Shown here in pieces: positions 13,839 to 22,736 of a stretch of 64,000 nt of DNA. The stretch's first letter is position 1. Every line of letters begins with the position of its first letter. Below the pieces are notes generated by a model. It was not told the DNA's origin. It saw only the letters and a list, made by a program, of their open reading frames with translations, and searched no databases. The DNA is taken from contig NC_018011.1 of assembly GCF_000265365.1 (NCBI RefSeq), positions 3,365,501-3,429,500 on the forward strand. The letters run 5' to 3'. Origin of the DNA: Alistipes finegoldii DSM 17242 (GTDB lineage: Bacteria > Bacteroidota > Bacteroidia > Bacteroidales > Rikenellaceae). The position numbers were made by a program, and so were the translations under genes.

Positions 13839-16352
13839 TCAGAATTTGAGGTGCATGCTCAGGTTTACGGCGAAGTTCTGCACGTCCTGTCCCGGCTTGG
13901 GATCGCGGTGGGTGAGACGCCAGATGCAGTCCACGCGCAGCAGGCGGAAGATATTTTCGACGCCGAAGCCCATTTCGACGTAAGGGTCCGAAACCGACGT
14001 CATGCCGCGGGGGAAGAGCAGTGGGGCCTGCGTGTCGGGCAGACTGCCGTCGTTCTCCTTCGAGAGCGTGCCCCACACGCCCTTGCAGACCAGCACTTCG
14101 CGCCACTTGAGTTTCTTGACGAGCGGAATGCGGCCCAGCAGGATGCCGTTGAAGTGGTGTTCGAAGAAGAGCGCCACCCATGCGTCCGATGCGAATTCGT
14201 AGAAATTCATGCACGAGAAGGCATTGGGATCGTAGAAGTAGGTGCCGTTGCCTTCGTGGAGCTTGAGCAGCGGATAGGGGACCTTGCCGAAGATTTTGCC
14301 GCCCTGCAGCGTGATGTTGGAATAGCCCAGCGGCGGCAGTTCGGGTTTGTAGTGGATGCCCCCTTCGAGCCGGTAGTATTCGTAGCTGTCGTTCAGCATG
14401 GCGGGAACGCCGGCCGTGAATCCGAGCGTCAGGACGGGGTAGACCGTGCCCATGTACTGCTTGTCGAAGGGCAGGCGGTAGATGCTCTCGTTCTTCGAAA
14501 TACGCATCCCGACGTGCAGCGCGGCGTCCGATACGGAGTTTACGATCCGGCCGTCGGGACGCACCAGCGGCACGTAGCGGTTGCCGAAGATCTTCTGGAT
14601 GCGGGCGCCGAGGAAATTGCTGGTGCCGTGGCTCCATTCGTGTTCGTAGCCGATCTCGCCGCGGTTGACCATCGAAAGCCGGGAGTCGCCGCGCGAGAGC
14701 AGCGAGCTGAGGATGTTGCTCTCCGTGAGCGCGTTCTGTCCCGCGCCCAGCTGCATCACGTCGTGCCGGCCCGAAACGGTGAGCTTGCGCGTCAGGCGGC
14801 GGTTGAAGGCCAGTTCGATGCTGCCGCCGCCCTTGAACATGCCGTCGCGCGTGCCGTAGGCCGCATATCCTGAGAGACGTATGCGTTTGCTGACGGCCGT
14901 GGTCGTGCGGAATCCCGGCTGCATGCGGAACCCTTCGAGTTTGTTGAAGCTGGCCAGTTTGTAATAGGGGCCGATACCGATGTATTTGGTGTTCCAGTAA
15001 CCGACGATCACGGTGTTGATGAGCGTGTAGATGTTGCGGTAGAGCGGCACGTTCTGCACCGAATCGACCATCGAGTAGATGCCCTTCTCCTTGTCGCTCA
15101 ACCGGTAGGGGCGCACTTGTTCCCAGAAGGCTTCGTCCGTGCGGCTGACTCCCTCTTCGTCGCCGATGACGACGTTGTTGTCCATGCGCGCGACTTCGTC
15201 GGGAATGGGAACCCCGACGCGCACGTCGGAGTAGACCACTTCGCGCGTGCCGATGAACGAGGTCAGCTTCGACGAGTCGCCCGTGGCGATCGAAAATTCG
15301 GCCGACACCCGGTCGCGGTGGCGGAACCACGTGCTGTCGGCGACGATGCGGTTGTCGTTTTCGAGCCGCAGGTGCTTGATCCAGTTTACATTGACGCCCT
15401 TAGGCATGCGCGCCGAGGCCGACTGCAGGGCGTACGACGCCGAGTCGATATTGACTTCGCCGTCGAGTACGGGCGTGGCGAGCCGCTTGGGATGGAAGCG
15501 GATTTTGTAGGTTTTGCGCCCCTCCACCTGCATGCTGTCCACCAGAAAATAGTCGTAGAAGGCCAGACCCGAATCGGAGAGCGGACTGGCGAAGCGGACG
15601 TTGAAGATGTCGATGTAATTGGCGTAGAAATTGACGTTGCCGTGCATCCGGCCCGTGAACTGGGCGATGGCGAAGCTGTCCTCGACGCCCGACACGCGGC
15701 TGGCGCGGATGATTTCGCGCGAAACGGCGGGGGTGCGCCTGCTGTGGTAATAGTCGGCCGTGGCTTCGGAGATCATGGCCGGCAGGTAGGCCTGTCCGGT
15801 GAGCGCCGAGGTGTCGATGTAGTCGAAGACGAACCCGAAATTGCGTTGCAGCCGCTTGCTGCGGAACCGGGGCTTGATGTTCGTCAGGTCGAGCTGCATC
15901 TTGGTATAGGTGGCGCAGGTGTAGCTGTCGTACAGGTCGGGATCGTTCTGGGGCTTGCGGCGGATGACGCCCCGCAGAATCGGATGCGCCGGGTTGTCGC
16001 CGGGGGTGATGACGACGCTGCCGATGCCGAACTCCACGGCTTCGAGGGCGAAGTCGATCTGGTTGAAGCCTCCCTGCACGAGCGGCTTGGTCTGCGAGGC
16101 GTAGCCGACCATCGAGGCCTGCACGCGGCTCACCGTGTCGCGGGTTTCGAGTGTGTAGATGCCCGCCTCGTCGGTGGTGATGCCCGTCGTGGTGCCGGGA
16201 AAGACGACGCTCACGAACTGCATCGGCGTGCCGTCGGCGGCGTCGGTGACGCGCCCGCGGACACGGGTGCTCTGCGCCGGCAGGACGGTGGGGAGGAACA
16301 GAACCGCGATGAGAAAGGCGAGCGGTTTGTATGTGATTTTTCGGCGAAGCAT
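13839..16352 (-). CDS. DUF5686 / carboxypeptidase-like regulatory domain outer-membrane protein
   Basis: An 837-residue exported protein. Signal peptide residues ~8-27 (PLAFLIAVLFLPTVLPA) are followed by a carboxypeptidase-regulatory-like beta sandwich (RVRGRVTDAADGTPMQFVSV, ~30-110). A large DUF5686 region follows with the conserved YTCATYTKMQLDL and, at the C-terminus, a beta-barrel-like stretch ending in a hydrophobic NLSMHLKF. This resembles the outer-membrane barrels of TonB-type proteins but has no plug motif. The function of DUF5686 is unknown; it is common in Bacteroidetes. The predicted -7 box TACATTTG (16364-16357) sits only 4 nt before the start, so the message may be leaderless. 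Confidence 0.87.
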   Translation of the reverse strand: MLRRKITYKPLAFLIAVLFLPTVLPAQSTRVRGRVTDAADGTPMQFVSVVFPGTTTGITTDEAGIYTLETRDTVSRVQASMVGYASQTKPLVQGGFNQIDFALEAVEFGIGSVVITPGDNPAHPILRGVIRRKPQNDPDLYDSYTCATYTKMQLDLTNIKPRFRSKRLQRNFGFVFDYIDTSALTGQAYLPAMISEATADYYHSRRTPAVSREIIRASRVSGVEDSFAIAQFTGRMHGNVNFYANYIDIFNVRFASPLSDSGLAFYDYFLVDSMQVEGRKTYKIRFHPKRLATPVLDGEVNIDSASYALQSASARMPKGVNVNWIKHLRLENDNRIVADSTWFRHRDRVSAEFSIATGDSSKLTSFIGTREVVYSDVRVGVPIPDEVARMDNNVVIGDEEGVSRTDEAFWEQVRPYRLSDKEKGIYSMVDSVQNVPLYRNIYTLINTVIVGYWNTKYIGIGPYYKLASFNKLEGFRMQPGFRTTTAVSKRIRLSGYAAYGTRDGMFKGGGSIELAFNRRLTRKLTVSGRHDVMQLGAGQNALTESNILSSLLSRGDSRLSMVNRGEIGYEHEWSHGTSNFLGARIQKIFGNRYVPLVRPDGRIVNSVSDAALHVGMRISKNESIYRLPFDKQYMGTVYPVLTLGFTAGVPAMLNDSYEYYRLEGGIHYKPELPPLGYSNITLQGGKIFGKVPYPLLKLHEGNGTYFYDPNAFSCMNFYEFASDAWVALFFEHHFNGILLGRIPLVKKLKWREVLVCKGVWGTLSKENDGSLPDTQAPLLFPRGMTSVSDPYVEMGFGVENIFRLLRVDCIWRLTHRDPKPGQDVQNFAVNLSMHLKF

Positions 16353-16356
16353 CTGA

Positions 16357-16364
16357 CAAATGTA
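16357..16364 (-). promoter_or_regulatory. -7 element TACATTTG abutting the DUF5686 start
   Basis: The minus strand reads TACATTTG at 16364-16357, with only 4 nt between it and the ATG at 16352-16350. The expected transcription start would coincide with the start codon. Confidence 0.45.
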
Positions 16365-16395
16365 GCTAAAATGCGACAATCCGGGTAAAATAAAC

Positions 16396-16403
16396 TACCT
16401 TTG
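16396..16403 (+). promoter_or_regulatory. Putative -7 element TACCTTTG for ybaK
   Basis: TACCTTTG lies 38 bp before the ATG at 16442 and is divergent from the DUF5686 promoter. A -33 box is not evident. Confidence 0.5.
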
Positions 16404-16441
16404 CGCAACTTAAGCCGAAAAATTGAACATCAAGAGCTGAG

Positions 16442-16933
16442 ATGGCACACGGAAAAGTCGAAAAGACGAATGCGGCGCGGCTGCTCGACCGTGCGAAGAT
16501 AAATTACGAGCTCGTTCCCTACGAGGTGGACGAAGAGCATCTGGCGGCGACGCACGTCGCTGAACAGCTGGGCGAGGAGATCGCCACGGTTTTCAAGACC
16601 CTCGTGCTGAAAGGCGACCGGACGGGATACTTCGTCTGCGTGGTGCCGGGGAATCACGAGGTCGATCTCAAGGCCGCGGCCCGCGTGTCGGGCAACAAGA
16701 AGGCCGATCTGATTCCGATGAAGGAACTGCTGCCCGTGACGGGTTATATACGCGGCGGCTGTTCGCCGGTCGGCATGAAAAAGCGCTTCCCGACTTATAT
16801 CCACTCTTCGGCCGGGGAGCATCCGTTCATCTATATCAGCGCCGGCGTCCGGGGCCTGCAACTGAAAATCGCCCCGGCAGAGCTGATAGCATTCGTCGGG
16901 GCGACCGTGGCTGAGATCAGCCGGGAAGGGTAG
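16442..16933 (+). CDS. ybaK: YbaK/EbsC-family Cys-tRNA(Pro) deacylase
   Basis: A 163-residue cytoplasmic editing enzyme that removes Cys wrongly attached to tRNA-Pro. Family motifs seen are the N-terminal KTNAARLLDRAKINYELVPY, VFKTLVLKGDR near residue 57 with the catalytic-type lysine, VVPGNHEVDLKAAAR (residues ~66-80) and GGCSPVGMKKRFPTYI near 108-123. Length and order match YbaK. It is monocistronic, converges on the capsule operon and ends only 9 bp from its last gene. No clear terminator separates the two. Confidence 0.93.
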   Translation: MAHGKVEKTNAARLLDRAKINYELVPYEVDEEHLAATHVAEQLGEEIATVFKTLVLKGDRTGYFVCVVPGNHEVDLKAAARVSGNKKADLIPMKELLPVTGYIRGGCSPVGMKKRFPTYIHSSAGEHPFIYISAGVRGLQLKIAPAELIAFVGATVAEISREG

Positions 16934-16942
16934 TGTCTGAGT

Positions 16943-18043
16943 TTACCGTTCCGGCCGGGGCTTTGCGCATTTTTCATATACTGCGGCCGTTTGTTCGGCG
17001 ATAGCGTCCCAGTCGTATTTTTCCATCGGATATTCCTTTTGCCGATAGGGTGCGTCGATGTTCTGCTGGAGCTTCTGCGCCAGCGCGGCTATGTCGCCGA
17101 CGGGGAAATAAGCCTCTTTTTCAAGACCGACCTCCAGATTGGCCGGAATGTCGCTTACGATGACGGGCAGTCTGTAACTCATCGCTTCCAGCAATGCGAT
17201 CGGAAGCCCTTCGTGCGAAGAGGGCAGCACGAAGCAGCGGGCGTGGGTGAGAAGGGCGTGCAGCTTTTTCCCCTTGATGAAGCCGGTCAGGACGACGCCC
17301 TGTTCCCGTGCGTATTTTTTGAGTCCTGCGGAGTACTCGTCTTCGAAATCCGTATCTCCGGCCAGCACCAGTCTGCACCCCTTGTTGTCGGTCTTCGAGA
17401 AGGCTTCGATCAGGTGGTGCAGGTTCTTTTCCGGGACGAAGCGGCACATGCTGAAGATGTATTTCCCCTTTTCGACGCCCGTTTCTTCGAGATATTCCGG
17501 AAAATCGACGATCTGGGGAGCCGGAACCCCGTTGTAAATCAGGTGACACTCTTTGCGGTGGTATTTGCGGATCAGCATGTCGTTTATGACGTTCGAAATC
17601 ACGATGATTTCATTGGCGAAGCGTGCGCCCATCATTTCACCCAGTCTGAGTACCGTTTTGGCCGCCGCACCCCATTTGTCCCGGTCGTAATCCGGTCCGT
17701 GGTGGGTAAATACCACCTTCAGTCCCAGCAGGCGTGCGACCGGCGTCAGCAGCGCCGGGCCGACGGCGTGGATGTGGATGATCTCGGCTTTCAGCTTTTT
17801 GGCTTCGAGGACGGCCCGGAACGTATGGACGATCGCTTCGAACGACTTCTTTTTCGGGGTTGCGAGATCGACGAGCGTGATTCCCTCGTATTGCCGCAGC
17901 GTGTCGTGCACGTAGCTTTTCCGCCGTATTACGGTTACGTCGAATCCCTTCCGGGCGATACGCGGAAACAGCTCTTCGCAGTGCGTTTCCACGCCGCCCA
18001 TGATGCCGGGAATCCCACGGGTGCCGGTGACGACTATTTTCAT
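16943..18043 (-). CDS. Glycosyltransferase family 4
   Basis: A 366-residue GT-B enzyme, the last gene of the capsule operon. MKIVVTGTRGIPGIMGGVETHCEEL gives the N-terminal Rossmann and acceptor-side motif typical of DUF1972/GT4 rhamnosyl- or galactosyl-transferases. FSMCRFVPEKNLHHLIEAF marks the second domain. The E-x7-E nucleotide-sugar motif is in SHEGLPIALLEAMSYRLPVI. The start is set at MKIVV (18043), dropping 29 unconserved residues. The sugar added cannot be told; GT4 members related to this one often use dTDP-rhamnose, which the rfb genes here would supply (inference). Confidence 0.9.
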   Translation of the reverse strand: MKIVVTGTRGIPGIMGGVETHCEELFPRIARKGFDVTVIRRKSYVHDTLRQYEGITLVDLATPKKKSFEAIVHTFRAVLEAKKLKAEIIHIHAVGPALLTPVARLLGLKVVFTHHGPDYDRDKWGAAAKTVLRLGEMMGARFANEIIVISNVINDMLIRKYHRKECHLIYNGVPAPQIVDFPEYLEETGVEKGKYIFSMCRFVPEKNLHHLIEAFSKTDNKGCRLVLAGDTDFEDEYSAGLKKYAREQGVVLTGFIKGKKLHALLTHARCFVLPSSHEGLPIALLEAMSYRLPVIVSDIPANLEVGLEKEAYFPVGDIAALAQKLQQNIDAPYRQKEYPMEKYDWDAIAEQTAAVYEKCAKPRPER

Positions 18044-18083
18044 AGCCGGAAAACGGTCATTCTTTTTGGCATTCACGACTTGG

Positions 18084-19154
18084 TTAGAATTTTTCCCGCA
18101 AATCGCCCTGCATCGGGTCTTGGCCGACATCGCACCACTTCTTGTCCAGACTGGCCGGTTTTCCCCGCAGGCTGCGGAGCTTGTTTCTGAGCGCCCACCT
18201 CAGCGGGTATTTCATGTATTTGTGCATTACAGGACTGGCCGTACCGACCATCCAGCAGTTTTTCGGGCATTTCCGGACCATGGCGCGGACTTCCTGCGCC
18301 CGGTCGCTCTCCCAGATATTCATGAAGTCGGGCGTTTCGTGGATATTGCCCATAGATTTCTGCCAGTATTTCTCTTCGAGACCGTTGCACGGATACACCT
18401 CGCCGAAAGGATCGATGAAGAAGTTCGCCGAACCCGCTTCGCACGGCAGCATGCGGCGGCCGCCTTCGATGTAGTTGATCAGCCCCATATTGAACCATGC
18501 GCGGAACCAGCTTTTCGGATGGTTCTCCTGCAACTGCCATTCGATCAGCTGTTCGAAGTTTTTGCACACCTCGTCCTTGTTGGTGATTACGTTGTCGTCC
18601 TTGTGGAAATAATAGGAGTTGTGGAAAGCCGCCGTAGCGAACTCCATGCCCAAGGACAGCGACAGCTGATAGAGCGAGAGCATATCCTTGGAATTGTTGT
18701 TCGATACGGTGCAGCCGAATCCGATGTCTTTCAGCCCCATTTGCTTCAGCGTGAGCAGTGTTCTCAGCCCTTTGTCGAAGCCGCCGGCATGTCCGCGCAG
18801 CTCGTCGTTCTTGCAGCTCAGGCCTTCGATCGAGATGCGGATGCCGATGTTCGGGAATTGTTTGGCCAAGGCCACGACTTTGTCTTCGAACCATCCGGAC
18901 GTGGAGATGACGATGCGGTCCGTATGTTTGTAGCACTCCTCCACGATCTCCGCCAGATCTTCGCGGACGAAGGGTTCTCCGCCGGTCAGGTTGATGAATT
19001 TCAGGCGCGGCAGCGTACGAAGGTCCGCAGCTTTGATTTCGTCGTCTTTTTTCGTGGGGTTGAACCAGATGTTGCACATCTTGCATTTCATCGGACAGCG
19101 ATAGGTCAGGATGATGCTGGCGTCGGTGGGGTGCGGGATATTTTCAGCAGACAT
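18084..19154 (-). CDS. Radical SAM / SPASM protein in the capsule operon
   Basis: A 356-residue cytoplasmic iron-sulfur protein. The radical SAM cluster motif CPMKCKMC gives C20, C24 and C27. NLTGGEPF (the GGEP motif) lies near residue 67, and a SPASM-like tail follows: CEAGSANFFIDPFGEVYPC and CPKNC near residues 230-290. It lies between two glycosyltransferase genes with small gaps, so it probably modifies a sugar, lipid or protein in capsule assembly. No peptide precursor gene is next to it. The related family members have no proven reaction. A start nine codons upstream (19181) is also possible. Confidence 0.87.
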   Translation of the reverse strand: MSAENIPHPTDASIILTYRCPMKCKMCNIWFNPTKKDDEIKAADLRTLPRLKFINLTGGEPFVREDLAEIVEECYKHTDRIVISTSGWFEDKVVALAKQFPNIGIRISIEGLSCKNDELRGHAGGFDKGLRTLLTLKQMGLKDIGFGCTVSNNNSKDMLSLYQLSLSLGMEFATAAFHNSYYFHKDDNVITNKDEVCKNFEQLIEWQLQENHPKSWFRAWFNMGLINYIEGGRRMLPCEAGSANFFIDPFGEVYPCNGLEEKYWQKSMGNIHETPDFMNIWESDRAQEVRAMVRKCPKNCWMVGTASPVMHKYMKYPLRWALRNKLRSLRGKPASLDKKWCDVGQDPMQGDLREKF

Positions 19155-19189
19155 GATTTTGACAGATTTGTATGAATCCAAGGTTTGAA

Positions 19190-20365
19190 TTATAGATTGT
19201 ACAGCTGTATGAGCTGTTTATAGTATGTTTCCGAATTATAGCGCTTTTTCGCTTCGAGGGCGATGGCGGCATGGTCGAACGGTGCGTCATACATGGCCTG
19301 AATTTTGGCGGTCAGATCGTCCGTATCCCTGCTTCTGAAATACAAACCGTTGAAGTCCTCCTGAATCAATTCGGGAATACCGCCGATTTGAGCGCCCAGT
19401 ACCGGCGTGCCCAAGCATTGGGATTCGATGACGGAAAGCGGATTGTTCTCATATGATTCGGACGGAATGACGCAAAAGCGGGCCTGACTGACAATTCGTT
19501 TTATTTCATTCCACTGCTTGAATCCGGCGAATTCGACATTTGGCCCCGCGAGTTTCTTCATTTCGGCATCCAGCGGACCCTTGCCGATGATTACCAATTT
19601 GTAAGGCAGTCGGTTCGCGGCGTCGATCAGAGTCTTTATTCCCTTTTCATGCGATATGCGCCCGATGTAGCAGTAGTAATCTTTTTTCAGATAGGCTGCG
19701 TCTGCACATTTTTCAACGTCGATAAAATTGCATAATGTATGCAGTTTGCCTCTATCGAAACCGCCTTGTATCATTTTGTCGGCTAGGAACTGACTGGGGC
19801 AGATAAATGAATCGGTGCAGGCCTCAAGCCTTTCCCTGTTCCATTTCCGGGCTTCTTTATACGCCAATATACTCACCAGCCACGAGTTTTTCATGCATTT
19901 GTTCTCCAATACCTTGTGTTTGTCCGTGAAACATGCTTCGCAGATCGTTTCCCCGTTGCGCAGGCAATCGTACCGGGGACATAGCAGTTTCAGGTCGTGC
20001 AGCGTCCATACGACTTTGATACCTCTCCGATGGGCGAGTTCGGCGATCAGAGGGGATAATTGCGTGTGGATATTGTTCAGGTGAACGACATCCGGCTGGA
20101 AATCATCCAGCAATGCGTTGAATTTCCGTTTTACCTCTTTCGAACCGAATGGCCGTCTAAAGGTTTCAAGTATGTTGGGACCCGGCGAGAAGCGTATTTC
20201 GCTCGGAAAATATTTGCTCCACGGAGTCGGGAAATTTTCCGGATGTTGCATGGCGAATACCGCAGTATCGTGATTGTGGTCTTTAAGCAACTGTTCCAGA
20301 TTCAGCGTGCATACGCAGTCTCCGCCGCGGCGGTAGTAGAATTTATTGGCGAGCAGAACTTTCAT
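19190..20365 (-). CDS. Glycosyltransferase family 4
   Basis: A 391-residue GT-B enzyme. The N-terminal domain begins KVLLANKFYYRRGGDCVC and contains DVVHLNNIHTQLSPLI. Four cysteines in CPRYDCLRNGETICEACF (residues ~115-132) are typical of a GT4 subgroup with a structural metal or cap. The second domain has YIGRISHEKGIKTLIDA and the nucleotide-sugar motif SESYENNPLSVIESQ. The start ATG 20365 overlaps the stop of the SGNH gene (ATGA), so translation is coupled. The sugar is unknown. Confidence 0.9.
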   Translation of the reverse strand: MKVLLANKFYYRRGGDCVCTLNLEQLLKDHNHDTAVFAMQHPENFPTPWSKYFPSEIRFSPGPNILETFRRPFGSKEVKRKFNALLDDFQPDVVHLNNIHTQLSPLIAELAHRRGIKVVWTLHDLKLLCPRYDCLRNGETICEACFTDKHKVLENKCMKNSWLVSILAYKEARKWNRERLEACTDSFICPSQFLADKMIQGGFDRGKLHTLCNFIDVEKCADAAYLKKDYYCYIGRISHEKGIKTLIDAANRLPYKLVIIGKGPLDAEMKKLAGPNVEFAGFKQWNEIKRIVSQARFCVIPSESYENNPLSVIESQCLGTPVLGAQIGGIPELIQEDFNGLYFRSRDTDDLTAKIQAMYDAPFDHAAIALEAKKRYNSETYYKQLIQLYNL

Positions 20366-21282
20366 AAAAAACGATCGGAGGTAAGACGGAGAGTTTTCAA
20401 TTTGCATTTTATATCGGCCGCAACTATTTCCGTATAGGCTCTTGCACCGTTGTCGTTCAAATGCGATGAATCGGCAAAATATGTTTTGTTGTTTGCGAAG
20501 CGTTTGTCGCTTAGATAATTATAGTAGGGAATGCTGTACTTTGCACATATGCCTTCCACGATGTCTGGCCAGTCGGCATTGCTCCCGTATTCGGGCGATA
20601 TGAATACGAACAGGGCGGAATGTCTTTTTACTTCGCAAATGAATTGCTCAAAATAACGGATTTTGACAGGATCTGTTTCGTTTTTCTTTGCGGTGGATTT
20701 TGACGGCTCGTAAGTCATCGTATCGTATAAAGGCATGTAGCCGTTATCGGAAGATACGGCTCGATCCGATAGATTATCCATTAGAATGCTCAGGAATTTC
20801 GAATTGAACCGGTAGGAATTCGACATCATTTTCCAACGTTCGGACGGATTTATGTCCCAGAATAATGAATCGACTCCCGGATATTGATAATACGGCCGCA
20901 AGGGAGCCAAGTATTTGCAATTGTCGTTTCTAAACAGATCGAATGTAGGCTGGATGTCCAGTATGACGATTTTGGGATAGTACCGGGCCGTAATCGTTTT
21001 TAGCTTTCCATACCCGTATATGATGCCGTTGCCGTCCATTCCGCAGTTATAGCAACTCATGTCCAATGAATCGGACAATATCGAAGGGACGTAGTGATGA
21101 GCGGCCCGCGACGAGCCGAAAATCAGGATGTTTGCATCGACTTCGTCGGATATGAAATTATCCCGTTTTGTATATCCGCCGGTTGCATGGACTGTCAGAT
21201 AACCGAAGATTTTGCCCAGACCGAAGTCGAGCAGACCGCATAACGCAAGAAATATGGCCGATTTGATCAGAAAATTCCGCAT
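20362..21282 (-). CDS. SGNH-like exported protein, partner of the MBOAT acyltransferase
   Basis: A 306-residue protein with an N-terminal signal anchor (residues 5-22). The exported part has an SGNH/AlgJ-like fold: the nucleophile block FGSSRAAHHY with S57 or S58, a conserved N near GMDGNGI, and the C-terminal D-x-x-H pair D271 and H274 in DSSHLNDNGA. The MBOAT gene precedes it by 3 bp. In alginate, cellulose and teichoic acid systems such pairs move an acyl (usually acetyl) group across the membrane and then onto the glycan. That role is inferred here from motif and pairing. Confidence 0.8.
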   Translation of the reverse strand: MRNFLIKSAIFLALCGLLDFGLGKIFGYLTVHATGGYTKRDNFISDEVDANILIFGSSRAAHHYVPSILSDSLDMSCYNCGMDGNGIIYGYGKLKTITARYYPKIVILDIQPTFDLFRNDNCKYLAPLRPYYQYPGVDSLFWDINPSERWKMMSNSYRFNSKFLSILMDNLSDRAVSSDNGYMPLYDTMTYEPSKSTAKKNETDPVKIRYFEQFICEVKRHSALFVFISPEYGSNADWPDIVEGICAKYSIPYYNYLSDKRFANNKTYFADSSHLNDNGARAYTEIVAADIKCKLKTLRLTSDRFL

Positions 21283-21285
21283 GCG

Positions 21286-22686
21286 TTAGAAGTTTACATA
21301 AATGAATTGTCCGGAATCCAATACGCCTGTCAGAAGGATTAGAAACATTAGAAACAGATAGGAACTCCACCTGATTGCTATGTTTCTGTTTTCGAAGAAG
21401 AGAAACCGGCGTGGGAAGAATTCGTCGCGCATGTCTTTAAAAAACAATATGCAGACGGCGACGAGCATGTAGATCATATTGCTGTTGTTTGATAAAAACA
21501 GGGTAGTCCCGAAATCCGTGAATATTTTGCCGATGACCTTGCATGCGTCCGTTATCGAGGGCATCCGGAAAAATATCCATGCGAAGTTGACGATAAGGAA
21601 TGTGATGATAATACGAAGCCGGCGATTCCCCCCCCCTTCATACTTCTGAAGACGCAATGCCTTTTCGGCTATTTGCGCGACTCCGTGAATAATTCCCCAT
21701 ATGATGAATGTCCAATTCGCGCCGTGCCAGATTCCGGAGACCAGAAAAGTCGCGAAAATATTCCAATAGGTGCGTAATTTGCTGCATCTGCTGCCGCCTA
21801 GCGGAATATATACGTAATCACGGAGCCAGATGGACAGCGAAATGTGCCATCGGTGCCAGAAGTCGGTTATGCTGGTTGCGAAATAGGGGCGGTTGAAGTT
21901 ATTGATCAGATCGAATCCCAAGACTTTGGCTACTCCGATAGCCATTAACGAATAACCTGCAAAGTCTCCGTATATTTGCAGCGAATAACACAAACTGGCG
22001 ACGAACAGGGAGAACCCCGTCTGATAGGTGTAATTGTCATAAATGCTGTCTACGTACAGACCTAATCGGTCTGCTAACACGACTTTTAGGAACAAGCCCC
22101 ATAACAACAGTTTCAACCCCTGTGTCGCTTTGTCGGCATCGAAAGTTTTGAGACTTTTGATTTGCGGCAGCAGGTCCTTCGCCTTGCTGATAGGCCCCGA
22201 AGCTATTTGCGGAAAAAATGAAATGAACAGTGCATAGTCCCGGAGGTTGCGTTCGCAGTCGGTCCGTCTGTAATATACGTCCGCCAGATATCCGTATGCC
22301 TGAAATGAAAAGAAGGATATGCCGATGGGAGCGGCCCAATGCATTGTATTTATTTCGATGCGCAGGTGGAGGGTCGTCAATATATCGTATACGATGCCAT
22401 TTATAAAATTGTAGTATTTGAAGAAAAGCAGCGGCAGCAAGGTCAAAATTCCTGCGACGGTCATTTTTAGCTTGTTCTTGGGGCTGTTGCGGGATATATA
22501 ATGAGCGCCGGTATAGGTCGTCAGAGTTACCCACAAGAGGATCAATGCGTATACGGGCACCCAGTTCATATAGACTGCATAGCTTATCAGCAATAGAAGC
22601 CAGCTGCGCCATTTTATCGGACAGAGATAATATGCGGCGAAGATTGTCGGGAATGCAAGTAGAAATACAAATGAATTGAACAGCAT
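21286..22686 (-). CDS. MBOAT-family O-acyltransferase (AlgI/DltB-like)
   Basis: A 466-residue polytopic membrane protein with about eleven helices. MBOAT core motifs are FWHRWHISLSIWLRDY (H278 and H281) and the catalytic SGIWHGANWTF with H321. It would pass acyl groups to the exported SGNH protein encoded next for O-acylation of the capsule. Codons 351-353 are GGG GGG GGG, a nine-G run (21628-21636 on the plus strand). A gain or loss of one base would truncate the last quarter of the protein, so its activity could switch on and off. Confidence 0.93.
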   Translation of the reverse strand: MLFNSFVFLLAFPTIFAAYYLCPIKWRSWLLLLISYAVYMNWVPVYALILLWVTLTTYTGAHYISRNSPKNKLKMTVAGILTLLPLLFFKYYNFINGIVYDILTTLHLRIEINTMHWAAPIGISFFSFQAYGYLADVYYRRTDCERNLRDYALFISFFPQIASGPISKAKDLLPQIKSLKTFDADKATQGLKLLLWGLFLKVVLADRLGLYVDSIYDNYTYQTGFSLFVASLCYSLQIYGDFAGYSLMAIGVAKVLGFDLINNFNRPYFATSITDFWHRWHISLSIWLRDYVYIPLGGSRCSKLRTYWNIFATFLVSGIWHGANWTFIIWGIIHGVAQIAEKALRLQKYEGGGNRRLRIIITFLIVNFAWIFFRMPSITDACKVIGKIFTDFGTTLFLSNNSNMIYMLVAVCILFFKDMRDEFFPRRFLFFENRNIAIRWSSYLFLMFLILLTGVLDSGQFIYVNF

Positions 22687-22736
22687 GCTGAGGCTCTCTA
22701 GTTAGGCGTTGCGTCTGATATGTCGGAAATGGTATT

